The notes under the pieces: generated by a model
The model's database searches: none
What the model was told of the DNA's origin: nothing
Seen by the model: only the letters and a program-made list of their open reading frames with translations
Translations under genes and position numbers: made by a program
In this document: positions 1 to 5,492 of the stretch, piece by piece
Layout of the letters: the number at the start of each line of letters is the position of its first letter
Position numbering within the stretch: the first letter of the stretch is position 1
Assembly: GCA_050699055.1 (NCBI GenBank)
Contig: JBOHCT010000193.1
Location: 1-8,118, forward strand
Length of the DNA stretch: 8,118 bases
Origin: JBOHCT01 sp050699055
GTDB lineage: Bacteria; Actinomycetota; Actinomycetes; Streptosporangiales; JBOHCT01
Direction: 5' to 3'

Positions 1-480
1 CCCCCGGACCGCCACGACATCGGCGTCGATCACTCAGCGTCGATGACGCTCAAACCGTCGTGATCACCCTGCCACAGCGACAGACACCGTGGCGGCTAAC
101 ACTCGTGCTCGACGGCGACGAGCTGGCCGGTCGCTGTTTCGTGTGCCCCGTGGGGGTTGGGGTGGTGGCTTCTGTAAGCATGCGTGGGGCTCGCGGTCGT
201 GTGGGCGCGTATGGCCCCGACCACGAGCACCCGACTGCGGGGCAACGCCGGGGGCCCAGCGTGGAGGAGGCCGCGCTTCGGCACCTTCGCGTTCCCCTGC
301 GACACCGACCAGCAGCGGGCCGCCAAGGTGAGCGAGCTCCCCGGATCACGAGAAGAGTGAAGTAGGCGCCTCGCGGACCTGCCGTAGGACGCGAAGGCGT
401 CGCAGACGGTCTGGGAACGGTCAGTGGGGGAGACCGCCCTCATGTTCAGCCCGCCGGTAAGCTCGCCGCCGCGTCCGCCT
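1..480. other. No confident gene; possible coding scraps
   Basis: No frame holds a recognisable protein across this stretch. A + strand frame open from the left edge to 365 begins with plausible residues (TLVLDGDELAGR at about 99-134) but becomes arginine- and glycine-rich without any family signature. A different + frame at 277-360 reads FGTFAFPCDTDQQRAAK before a TGA, which also looks protein-like. Together these could be pieces of a decayed gene, but I recognise no family and no start signal. Confidence 0.3.
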
Positions 481-503
481 TGGGGACCACGTGGGGACCA
501 CAC
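481..503. repeat. Paired short direct repeat, arm-type site candidate
   Basis: Two tandem copies of TGGGGACCAC lie 11 bases apart, at 481-490 and 492-501. The whole 23-base block recurs inverted at 917-939 with one mismatch. Paired short repeats on both sides of a tRNA-derived core, in opposite orientation, are how arm-type binding sites of tyrosine integrases are laid out. That role is inferred; no integrase gene is in the window. Confidence 0.55.
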
Positions 504-690
504 GCTACGCACGCAGCCGCATGGGCGGCACGCGGCTGAACGTGAACCCGACCGACATACGCCTTCTGAACTGGGGAAACGCCCTACCCTCATGTCCTGG
601 AGGTCAAGGGGTCGCCGGTTCAAATCCGGTCGTCCCGACCAGGCGACAAGCGCACCCGGCCGTCGCGTCAAAAGCCCAGGTCAAACCGTT
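493..690. repeat. Attachment-like direct repeat, copy 1
   Basis: This stretch aligns with 2517-2710 at roughly four identical bases in five with few indels (estimated by eye). Conserved blocks are GGGGACCACAC at the left end, a small palindrome GCCGCATGGGCGGC (516-529), CTGGGGAAACGCCCT (about 571-585), the tRNA 3' half (595-638) and AAAAGCCCAG (670-679). Similarity on both sides of the tRNA-like part means the unit is longer than a simple attachment core. It is probably the end of an integrated element or the scar of nested integrations. Confidence 0.7.
595..641 (+). other. 3' half of a tRNA-Pro-like gene (att core), copy 1
   Basis: From the anticodon loop onward this reads like the 3' half of an actinobacterial tRNA-Pro: loop at 597-603, variable region, T-arm stem 614-618/626-630 around the loop TTCAAAT (619-625), the acceptor 3' strand CGTCCCG (631-637), then A and CCA. 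The T-stem closes with a G-U pair, and the loop carries GGA where copy 2 has GGG, so this copy has drifted. No matching acceptor 5' strand (CGGGACG) or D-arm lies upstream, so it is not a working tRNA. Tyrosine integrases commonly use the stretch from anticodon loop to 3' end as their crossover core. Confidence 0.7.
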
Positions 691-974
691 CTTCTTGTTG
701 CCATTCCGCGGACGAGCCTGTCCTTGCGCTGCCCGTAGTTGGGGACCGCAAGACCGCCAGGTGGGTTTGTGTGAGGGCCGCTTGACCAGCGGTAACCGAG
801 CGGGGGAGCGCACTTGACCGTCAGACGGGTGGGTAGTCGTCTGCGCTGGTCGGAGAGGGTGACGACTCGTGCGCAGCCTCGGCTGACGTGCGGGGTTGTT
901 CGGCCTCGCGTACCACGTGTGGTCCCCAAGTGGTCCCCAGAACGGACCGAGGGCCAGGGCTGGTTGGGGAATGC
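691..974. other. Non-coding stretch
   Basis: I see no supportable gene. An integrase gene would be expected beside a working attachment site, but none of the frames shows tyrosine-recombinase motifs. The inverted arm-type repeat at 917-939 lies here, and a weaker single match to it (TTGGGGACC) sits at about 738-746. Confidence 0.5.
917..939. repeat. Inverted partner of the 481-503 paired repeat
   Basis: The block contains GTGGTCCCCA twice, at 919-928 and 930-939. Its reverse complement matches 481-503 at 22 of 23 positions. The two blocks flank the tRNA-derived core of copy 1, about 90 bases to the left and about 280 to the right. This is consistent with left and right integrase arm sites, but the assignment rests on geometry alone. 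Confidence 0.55.
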
Positions 975-975
975 G

Positions 976-1077
976 ATAGTTGTTGCTGTCCCCGCGCGCA
1001 AACGCGCGGCCGCCGCTGGTCGACGCCTCGCCGACGTCCACGCGATCGTCTCTGATGTCCTCGACCACGCTACGTGA
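976..1077 (+). pseudogene. Possible antitoxin C-terminal remnant
   Basis: One frame ends with PARKRAAAAGRRLADVHA, then about ten more residues and a TGA at 1075-1077 that overlaps the GTG start of the PIN toxin remnant at 1074 (shared GTGA). The overlap matches the antitoxin-toxin junctions of the two other pairs in the window, which is the main reason to read this as the antitoxin partner. The frame extends leftward to 814, but that part is arginine-rich and crosses the 917-939 repeat, so the true N-terminus seems lost. I cannot assign it to a specific antitoxin family. Confidence 0.35.
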
Positions 1078-1568
1078 GCCAGCCCAGGGTCGGCGGAGTG
1101 GTCTTCGACGTCAACCTGTTGATCGCCGCGGTTGCTGGCGGGGACACGGACTTCTGGTCGTGGCCGTCGCCACGCCCGTCAGCGACAACCCGGCCCGCGA
1201 CATTGCCTCGGCATCGTCAACGTCGCGGTCGAGTTCGGACTGTGGTTGTCGCCGCACGTACTGCGCAAACCGCCCGGGCTCTCATCGAGGGCTACCAGTG
1301 GGCCCGCGCACACCGAGGCGCACCTGGATGTGTTGATGGAGATCGCCGAAGCCTCCGGCGGGGGAAGTCGTCGAACCGGACTGCACGGTCGGGGACCGCC
1401 CCGACGACGACAACCGCGTGCTTGAGCCGGCCTACGCCAGCGACGCCGTCCTCATCATCAGCGACAACCGGCCTCACCTCCATGTCTGCATGGCGAGGCA
1501 TCCCGGTCCTACGACCCCGCGAGTTCGCGTCCCGTGTCGACGTGATGCGCCGCTCGCGACGACAGTAG
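1074..1568 (+). pseudogene. PIN-domain (VapC-type) toxin, multiply frameshifted
   Basis: Conserved pieces of one PIN-domain ribonuclease appear in order but in changing frames. GVVFDVNLLIAAVAGG and DTDFWSWPSP start at the GTG. They are followed by PVSDNPARD (about 1178-1203), CLGIVNVAVEFGLWLSPHVL (about 1205-1262), TARALIEGYQWARAHRGA (about 1268-1320), AHLDVLMEIAEASGGG (about 1316-1363), DDDNRVLEPAYASDAVLIIS (about 1400-1461) and MSAWRGIPVLRPREFASR to the TAG. That makes six frame changes. PIN toxins are Mg-dependent RNases that use conserved acidic residues; the first motif and the distal acidic cluster survive in sequence but can no longer be read as one protein. An unbroken 164-codon frame across the region mixes true and antisense-like sequence and is not the original product. 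Sequencing error could explain some shifts, but the neighbours are not similarly affected. Confidence 0.8.
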
Positions 1569-1635
1569 CGGCGGGCGAACCGTTGGCCGCAGGTAACATC
1601 GATCGCTGACATCAACATCGACGCGGACCCCAACC

Positions 1636-1977
1636 CTAGAGGAAGAGCATCTTCGCGAGTACGCGTTGCACTTCGGTGAGTTCGTCGCCGGACAGGGTGA
1701 TCTCGGGGGCGGGGCGGCGGAAACGCCCCGCGGCCACGGTGCGTACCTGCTCGGTGATCACCCAACCGTTCCCGGCAGCGACGTGAATGCGGTGCAACCA
1801 GCCCGGCCGTTCCACCGAAGTCAACGGCAGCACGGACACGAGCGCACCGCCGGTCAGGCTCAGGTGGAGCCGCGAGGAGACGACCAGCGCCGGCCGGTCC
1901 TTACCCTATTCGCGGCCACGGACCGGGTCGAAGTCGACGAACCACACCGCGCCCGGCTCGATCGTCGGCCTGCTCAC
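1636..1977 (-). pseudogene. MazF/PemK-type toxin with in-frame amber stop
   Basis: Read through one TAG, this frame gives a 113-codon PemK/MazF-family protein. It starts VSRPTIEPGAVWFVDFDPVR and continues GRE-stop-GKDRPALVVSSRL, then SVLPLTSVERPGWLHRIHV and a C-terminal ITLSGDELTEVQRVLAKMLF. The stop is codon 24 (1906-1908), at the place where relatives normally carry glutamine, so a single CAG-to-TAG change is likely. MazF toxins are endoribonucleases that cut mRNA at short motifs, with the N-terminal beta-strands needed for the active site. A restart at the internal GTG at 1837-1839 would lose that part. The GTG start overlaps the antitoxin TGA by four bases, implying translational coupling. 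Apart from the stop the gene looks undamaged, so inactivation seems recent. Confidence 0.8.
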
Positions 1978-2216
1978 GCGGCGTGCCAGTCGTCGGCGAC
2001 CGGGGTGTCCGCTGCCGCCAACTCGCCGGCCCCGGCCAGGTAGTCAGCCCAGCCCTGCGGATCCGCCGCGCGGTACCGCTCGACGGCGGCGACCGCAGCG
2101 GCCTCCCAGTGCTCATCCAGCAGCCGACGGATCGCCTCGTCCGCCGAGGCGCCACCGAACTCCTCGCGGGCGAGGCACTGCACACGCTCACGGGTCTCCT
2201 CACTCACACGCAACAC
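1974..2216 (-). CDS. MazE-like antitoxin (80 aa), intact
   Basis: The product starts (V/M)LRVSEETRERVQCL and continues to RRLLDEHWEAAAVAAVERYR, ending DTPVADDWHAA. The N-terminal strand-plus-helix resembles ribbon-helix-helix DNA-binding antitoxins; the acidic, tryptophan-containing C-terminal third is the part that would wrap the toxin. I chose the GTG at 2214-2216 because a TATACT -10 lies exactly six bases upstream, giving a leaderless mRNA; the longer frame reaching 2402 crosses this promoter. The TGA overlaps the toxin GTG by four bases. With the toxin broken, this is now probably an orphan antitoxin that could repress its own promoter or neutralise a related toxin elsewhere. The MazE assignment rests mainly on the partner. 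Confidence 0.75.
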   Translation of the reverse strand: MLRVSEETRERVQCLAREEFGGASADEAIRRLLDEHWEAAAVAAVERYRAADPQGWADYLAGAGELAAADTPVADDWHAA

Positions 2217-2251
2217 GACATCAGTATACGTGCCTGTAAACGACTCTGTAA
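2217..2251 (-). promoter_or_regulatory. Leaderless promoter of the MazE-like antitoxin
   Basis: On the minus strand TTACAG (2246-2251) and TATACT (2223-2228) are separated by 17 bases, a good sigma-70-type spacing, and the GTG start follows six bases after the -10. Transcription would begin at or next to the start codon, so no Shine-Dalgarno is needed. This is the strongest promoter match in the window. Confidence 0.65.
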
Positions 2252-2409
2252 GCGTGATCGGGCACGTGACACACCACGATGAGGCCCTGACCAACGCCCA
2301 TGATCGAAGTGATTCGATTGGGGATCGGCGGATCCGCCACCGCGGACACACCCGCACGCCGCGATGGTCTGCTGCCCGCCAACCCACGCCATGACGAGGC
2401 ACCGCTGTA

Positions 2410-2517
2410 TCACTGCGGCCAGGCGCGGCAGATCTCGGCTGCAGCCCGGTGGAAGCCGTCAGGGAGCCCGGCGCCCCGCATCGCCGCGGCGATCACCTCC
2501 AGCTCGCCGACCATCCG
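2410..2517 (-). pseudogene. C-terminal remnant of a DUF1932-type NAD(P) oxidoreductase
   Basis: A minus-strand frame reads RMVGELEVIAAAMRGAGLPD, then GFHRAAAEICRAWPQ and TGA at 2410-2412. I recognise this as the C-terminal tail of NAD(P)-dependent oxidoreductases related to 6-phosphogluconate and 3-hydroxyisobutyrate dehydrogenases with a DUF1932 domain, where a G(D/E)M/L-E-EIA...AAGLP.GFH.AAAE pattern is usual. About 35 of roughly 270-300 residues remain, so the Rossmann domain and active site are gone. The frame is cut at about 2517, exactly where the second attachment-like repeat begins, suggesting that integration or a linked deletion removed the rest. The family call is from memory of the motif and needs a search. 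Confidence 0.5.
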
Positions 2518-2710
2518 GGGACCACACGTCACGGACGCGGCCGCATGGGCGGCGCGTGGCTGAACGTAAGCGCGACCGGATGTACAGCTTCTGGGCTGGG
2601 GAAACGCCCTGCCCTCACGTCCTGGGGGTCAAGGGGTCGCCGGTTCAAATCCGGCCGTCCCGACTGGCCGAAGGGAGCCTTGACCAGGGCAAAAGCCCAG
2701 ATGCAGGTGA
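2517..2710. repeat. Attachment-like direct repeat, copy 2
   Basis: This is the second copy of the unit at 493-690, about 2.02 kb away in the same orientation. It keeps GGGGACCACAC, the palindrome GCCGCATGGGCGGC (2540-2553), GCTGGGGAAACGCCCT (about 2595-2610), the tRNA 3' half (2620-2663) and AAAAGCCCAG (2691-2700). It has only one of the two arm-type repeats seen left of copy 1; the other is replaced by the truncated oxidoreductase. The two copies bound a segment carrying two broken toxin-antitoxin pairs. Confidence 0.7.
2620..2663 (+). other. 3' half of tRNA-Pro(GGG)-like gene (att core), copy 2
   Basis: This copy looks closer to a functional tRNA. The anticodon loop CTGGGGG (2622-2628) has GGG in the anticodon positions, the T-stem 2639-2643/2651-2655 is fully paired around TTCAAAT, and CGTCCCG plus A form the acceptor 3' strand. 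No 5' half is present upstream and no CCA follows, so it is a partial duplicate rather than a tRNA gene. The undisturbed parent tRNA-Pro is presumably outside the window. Confidence 0.7.
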
Positions 2711-2889
2711 GCTTGCCTTATGCTTCCCGGCGCTGAGGAGCACTTGGGCCCACGCGAAGGCCTTGGGGTCGACGACGTAGCCCACTTTGACCGTCCGTCA
2801 AGTCGACCGCAACGACTACTGACGCCGCTTGATGATCTTCCTCAGCGTTGCTAGATCATCTTCCGTAGGGGCGACCGCCAGGTTAGCGC
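2711..2889. other. Non-coding or unrecognised stretch
   Basis: No gene is identifiable. A minus-strand frame at about 2710-2792 reads TVKVGYVVDPKAFAWAQVLL with a protein-like look, and another (2816-2900) ends EDDLATLRKIIKRRQ before TAG. Neither has a start, and I recognise no family. They may be scraps of older insertions downstream of the zinc-finger remnant. Confidence 0.3.
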
Positions 2890-3210
2890 TCAGGCGGGTG
2901 TCATGGGAATCACTTCCGGGGTGCGGACGTGTGCTGCGGTGGGTGGGACGACCACTGCGATGACGGCGAGCGGCTGCCGGCAGTGGGGCAGCGTTGCACG
3001 CCGTTCGCGGCGTTCGTCTGGTCGTCTGGAACGTCGTTCGGAACGTCACGGGCGCCGGGGTCGGCGCGCCGGCGGGGCCTGTCGTTGCGGCGGTGCCAGT
3101 CGGCGACGCGGCAGCGGGGGGGTGCAGTACCGCTTGTTCGGGTGCCCGCCCGGGACGGTGAACGGGGCGCCGCAGGTGGCGCACGGCCGGGTGGTGGTGT
3201 TCGTCGTCAT
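2890..3210 (-). pseudogene. Small cysteine/zinc-finger protein, two frameshifts
   Basis: The ATG at 3208-3210 begins MTTNTTTRPCATCGAPFTVP and continues GGHPNKRYCTP. The frame then shifts at a run of seven C/G bases (3116-3122); the continuing frame reads RCRVADWHRRNDRPRRRADP. A second, compensating shift near 2970 restores CRQPLAVIAVVVPPTAAHV and the end EVIPMTPA at TGA 2890-2892. C-x2-C followed by cysteines at the YCTP and CR positions suggests one zinc site, and a second C-P-x-C pair is damaged by the second shift. The start overlaps the IstB stop as ATGA, so the two were co-transcribed; small proteins of this kind occur next to IstB-like ATPases in actinobacteria, as I recall. A homopolymer shift can be a sequencing artefact or slippage, but two independent shifts favour decay. 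Confidence 0.6.
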
Positions 3211-3383
3211 CGACGGCTCCCCTCGGGGTGAAGAGCGCGGCGCAGGGCGTCGGTGCGCTGCTGGTGGGCGTGCATCCGGTACGACGGCCCGTCGACGGCG
3301 CAGATCACGCCGCGATGGAGCAGCCGGTCCAGGAGGGCGGCGGCGAGCATCGGGTCGCCGAGCCGCTGTCCCCACTCGGCGAC
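3207..3383 (-). pseudogene. IstB-like (IS21 helper) ATPase, C-terminal remnant
   Basis: The frame reads EWGQRLGDPMLAAALLDRLL, then HRGVICAVDGPSYRMHAHQQ and ends at TGA 3207-3209. This pattern (W-G, GD, A-A-LLDRLLH, then SYR-R) is the C-terminal end of IstB, the AAA+ ATPase that assists the IS21 transposase. The Walker A and B region, which lies about 100-200 residues earlier in a typical 250-residue protein, is missing. Upstream the frame stops resembling IstB at about 3383, where antisense hydrolase sequence starts. It overlaps the following zinc-finger gene by four bases. No IstA or terminal inverted repeats are visible, so it is a fragment of an IS21-type or related helper gene. Confidence 0.7.
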
Positions 3384-3668
3384 GCCGGCGCGATCGCCGC
3401 GCTCCAGGCCTTCGCCACCTCCCCAGGGTTGCCGGCGACCTTGCCGCGTACCCGCGACTATCGGTTCCCCGCCGACCCACAGCCGAAGGCGCCGGTCACC
3501 GTCGCGTGGGGTACCCGCGACCTGCTGCTCGTCCCTCGCCAGGCCCGCCGTGCCCGCGCGCTGCTCCCACACGCCAACCACGTCTGGCTACCGGGCTGCG
3601 GCCACGTCCCGATGTCCGACGACCCCGCCCGCACCGCCGACCTGCTCCTCCAGACGGAGATCGAATAG
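3381..3668 (+). pseudogene. Alpha/beta hydrolase, C-terminal fragment
   Basis: From about 3381 one frame reads AIAALQAFATSPGLPATLP, then VTVAWGTRDLLLVPRQARRA and WLPGCGHVPMSDDPARTADL to TAG at 3666-3668. WGTRD carries the catalytic-acid position and GCGHVPMSDDP the catalytic histidine of alpha/beta-hydrolase-fold enzymes. The nucleophile motif (G-x-S-x-G) and N-terminal half are absent. The frame is open back to 3228, but that part is the antisense of the IstB remnant, so the apparent 146-codon product is a chimera. The junction with IstB is head-to-head at about 3381-3385, implying insertion of the IS21-like unit into, or fusion by deletion with, the hydrolase gene. Substrate cannot be inferred. 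Confidence 0.75.
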
Positions 3669-3886
3669 GCGGACGCCACCCGCGCACGACGCCCCCGAGA
3701 CCGGCGATCAGCGAGCACGGTCTTAGAGCGTCAGGCAATAGGCCTGCCGGGGTCGCCCGTCCCCGTAACGCGACCGGCTTCGTTGTCGTCAGTCGACGCA
3801 GGCCCGCTGCGACTCCCTCCTCCGCTTGCCGCTCGCGCGCGGATGACGCGCCCTCTTCCGACGCCCTATTGCCGGGCGCTCTAAGC
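3669..3886. other. Non-coding stretch
   Basis: I see no gene, RNA or clear hairpin here. Frames on both strands are arginine- and serine-rich shadows without family signatures. A + strand frame running unbroken from 2903 to 4201 passes through, but it crosses antisense of three unrelated gene remnants and is not a gene here. Confidence 0.4.
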
Positions 3887-4500
3887 GTGCGGTCGTTGTC
3901 CTCGTGCACCTCGCTCTGTCACTGTGGCGACCACTCCCGGCATACGGCGTTGAACTTGGCGTCCCAGGGAAGGCTGGTGCCCGTGGGCGTGTGCCCCGGC
4001 CCCTGCAACGCGGCGTGGCGAGACGCCCTTGGCGCACACCTCGCCGCCGTTGAAGCCTGCAAACGGGCCACGGCATGGCTCAACGCGGACCCTGATCACC
4101 GGGGCGCACCGCCGCCCCTCCCAAGCATCCCGAATCCTACCCGGTTCGCGGCGAGCCGATCTGGTGCCGTCGATGCAAGGCGCTACTGCGCCGCTGCCTG
4201 ACAGAACTGAACTACCTGCCCGACACCGATGCGCGGACATCGAATATGGATGGGCTGCTGTCCTGGGCGCACGGATGGGAAGACGCCGGCCGCGGCAAGG
4301 TTGGTAAGACAGCGCGGCCGAAGGGGGCCCGTACCGGACTCGCCCTCGTCACCAGCCTAGCCTGGCTGGCCGCACACAGCGACACCATCCTGGCAGACCC
4401 CCATCTCGGCGTCCGCTTCTGGCAGGAGACGCTGCGCAGGCACGCGGAGCTGCGGGAAGAGATCACCGCCGCCCTCCACGTCGGACCCGCGCCGACAGCT
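3887..4500 (+). pseudogene. Phage/ICE-type cysteine protein, frameshifted
   Basis: The first part reads CHCGDHSRHTALNLASQGRL, VPVGVCPGPCNAAWRDALGA and on to PPPLPSIPNP. A frame change at about 4105-4135 leads to YPVRGEPIWCRRCKALLRRC, LTELNYLPDTDARTSNMDGL, then GLALVTSLAWLAAHSDTILA and FWQETLRRHAELREE. Paired cysteines (CPGPC, CRRC) suggest a zinc-binding module, and the order matches a family of hypothetical proteins I associate with actinobacterial phages and integrative elements. Members usually end in a second zinc ribbon; here the frame degenerates after about 4490, so that part is missing. The GTG at 3887 is the most plausible left limit but no promoter motif supports it. Function unknown. 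Confidence 0.6.
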
Positions 4501-4654
4501 CCGGGTAACCAGGGCGGCCTGCGCGGTGACACGCACAGAACAGTTGCCCGGCCGCCACGTCGCGGCGGATCATCGCCCAGCTCGCACCGGGCGCCGGACG
4601 CCTTAGCCATCGCGTCGCCATGGATCGGTGTAGCTCGGGTGCGCGGTGCGCGGT
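4501..4654. other. Non-coding stretch
   Basis: Nothing recognisable. The + strand frame continues from the cysteine-protein remnant to 4707 but is low-complexity, and the minus-strand frames show no family signature. Confidence 0.4.
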
Positions 4655-4787
4655 TCAGCGGGGCTCGGTCTGCAATGCCCGCACGTGGCGGGCAACTCCC
4701 TCGGTGACGCCCTCGCGCTCGAGTTTGTTGCGCGTCATCCCCTGTGAGCGCGCGGCGCGTTCCGCTACTGGACGGGTGACGGTGCGC
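4655..4787 (-). pseudogene. Probable ribbon-helix-helix antitoxin fragment
   Basis: A minus-strand frame reads RTVTRPVAERAARSQGMTRN, then KLEREGVTEGVARHVRALQ to TGA at 4655-4657. A helix of the AERAA...GMTRN type followed by a second helix with (L/I)xREGV is the shape of ribbon-helix-helix antitoxins such as VapB. No start codon or promoter lies before it; the stop of vapC is only a few bases upstream on the same strand. It could be a remnant of another antitoxin, or a short tail gene of the vapBC operon starting at the ATG 4736-4738. I prefer the remnant. Confidence 0.35.
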
Positions 4788-4794
4788 GTCGGTC

Positions 4795-5229
4795 CTATAG
4801 ATCGTCGGGCAGAAGCTGGAAGGCATCATGGCCGGTCAACGGTCGCATGGCGCGGAAGTCGCGGCGGTCCAGCGTGAGCACCGCGTTGGTGCGGTACTCG
4901 GCGGCCAACACGACGGTGACGGCGTCGGCCAGATCGAGATCCAGGTCAGCGTAGTGGCGCCGGACGGCCAGTGCGGCGCTCAGCAGCCGCGGGGTGGTCT
5001 CGGCGATGGCGACTCGGGTCGTCTCGGCCCGAGCGACGAGAGTGCCCAGGATGGCATCCGCGGTGCGCCGATCTGCCCGGATGCTGGCGACCTGGTGGAC
5101 CTCGGTAAGCGTCAGGGGGCTGACGACCAGTAGACCGCAGGTGCCGGCCGCGGTGGCTGTCTGCTTGTGTTCGGGATCGGCGCGGTTGAAGAGGGCGAGG
5201 AGACCGGAGGTGTCGGCGACGGCGATCAC
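4795..5229 (-). CDS. vapC: VapC-type PIN-domain ribonuclease toxin, intact
   Basis: This 144-aa protein has the full PIN layout: MIAVADTSGLLALFN with Asp6, LTLTEVHQ with Glu43, LDLDLADAVTVVLA with Asp102, and TLDRRDF with Asp121 and Asp124. These acidic residues coordinate the metal ions used to cleave RNA. VapC toxins typically cut tRNA or rRNA and stop translation until VapB neutralises them; the target here is not predictable. The length is usual for the family. Its GTG start (5227-5229) overlaps the VapB TGA by four bases, so it is translated only after VapB, and both share the promoter upstream of vapB. The gene ends with TAG at 4795-4797. It is one of the few undamaged genes in the window and should be active. 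Confidence 0.9.
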   Translation of the reverse strand: MIAVADTSGLLALFNRADPEHKQTATAAGTCGLLVVSPLTLTEVHQVASIRADRRTADAILGTLVARAETTRVAIAETTPRLLSAALAVRRHYADLDLDLADAVTVVLAAEYRTNAVLTLDRRDFRAMRPLTGHDAFQLLPDDL

Positions 5230-5492
5230 CGGTTCGCCTCAGTACGCTCCCCTTTCGCCTGGGCGGCCTGCTCGATGGCGTGGTGGACGTCCTCGCTGGT
5301 CATCGGTCCGCCGAGATCGACGGTTTCGTCGTCGCGGAGCAGCGGTTCGTCCCATAGCCGTGCGCCCAAGGCGGCAAGCTTGACAGCCTCGCGCAGAATC
5401 TCCGCTTCGGGGACACCACGGCGCTCGGCTGCTTCCTTGATCAGGGCGAGGTCTTCCGGGTCAGCGTAGACGTTGGTCCTCTTCATGGACAT
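5226..5492 (-). CDS. vapB: VapB-type ribbon-helix-helix antitoxin
   Basis: The 88-aa product begins MSMKRTNVYADPEDLALIKE and continues AAERRGVPEAEILREAVKL, a ribbon-helix-helix domain over about residues 4-42, followed by a polar C-terminal tail (WDEPLLRDDETVDLGGPM and on) that would fold over VapC. It binds and inhibits VapC and, with it, represses its own operon. I chose the ATG at 5490-5492 because TAGGGT lies exactly six bases upstream; a second ATG two codons later is possible but lacks this spacing. The TGA overlaps the vapC GTG as GTGA. Confidence 0.88.
   Translation of the reverse strand: MSMKRTNVYADPEDLALIKEAAERRGVPEAEILREAVKLAALGARLWDEPLLRDDETVDLGGPMTSEDVHHAIEQAAQAKGERTEANR

Noticed and set aside
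591..641. Complete tRNA genes at 591-641 and 2616-2663
   Set aside because: No acceptor 5' strand, D-arm or paired anticodon stem lies upstream; only the 3' half is present in both.
604..1068. Minus-strand frame ending with VGTTGFEPATP, and similar frames over 96-671 and 2364-2780
   Set aside because: These residues (also RPDLNRRPLDLQ and VQIRPSRL) are the well-known false translations of tRNA T-arm and acceptor sequence, not proteins.
1388..1405. Perfect hairpin GTCGGGG/CCCCGAC
   Set aside because: It lies inside the PIN remnant where the residues (TVGDRPDD) are family-like, so it is coding sequence rather than a terminator.
2903..4201. 432-codon open frame on the + strand
   Set aside because: It crosses the antisense of the zinc-finger and IstB remnants and the hydrolase in a wrong frame. 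Only its end (from about 3887) matches a protein family. High GC keeps it open.
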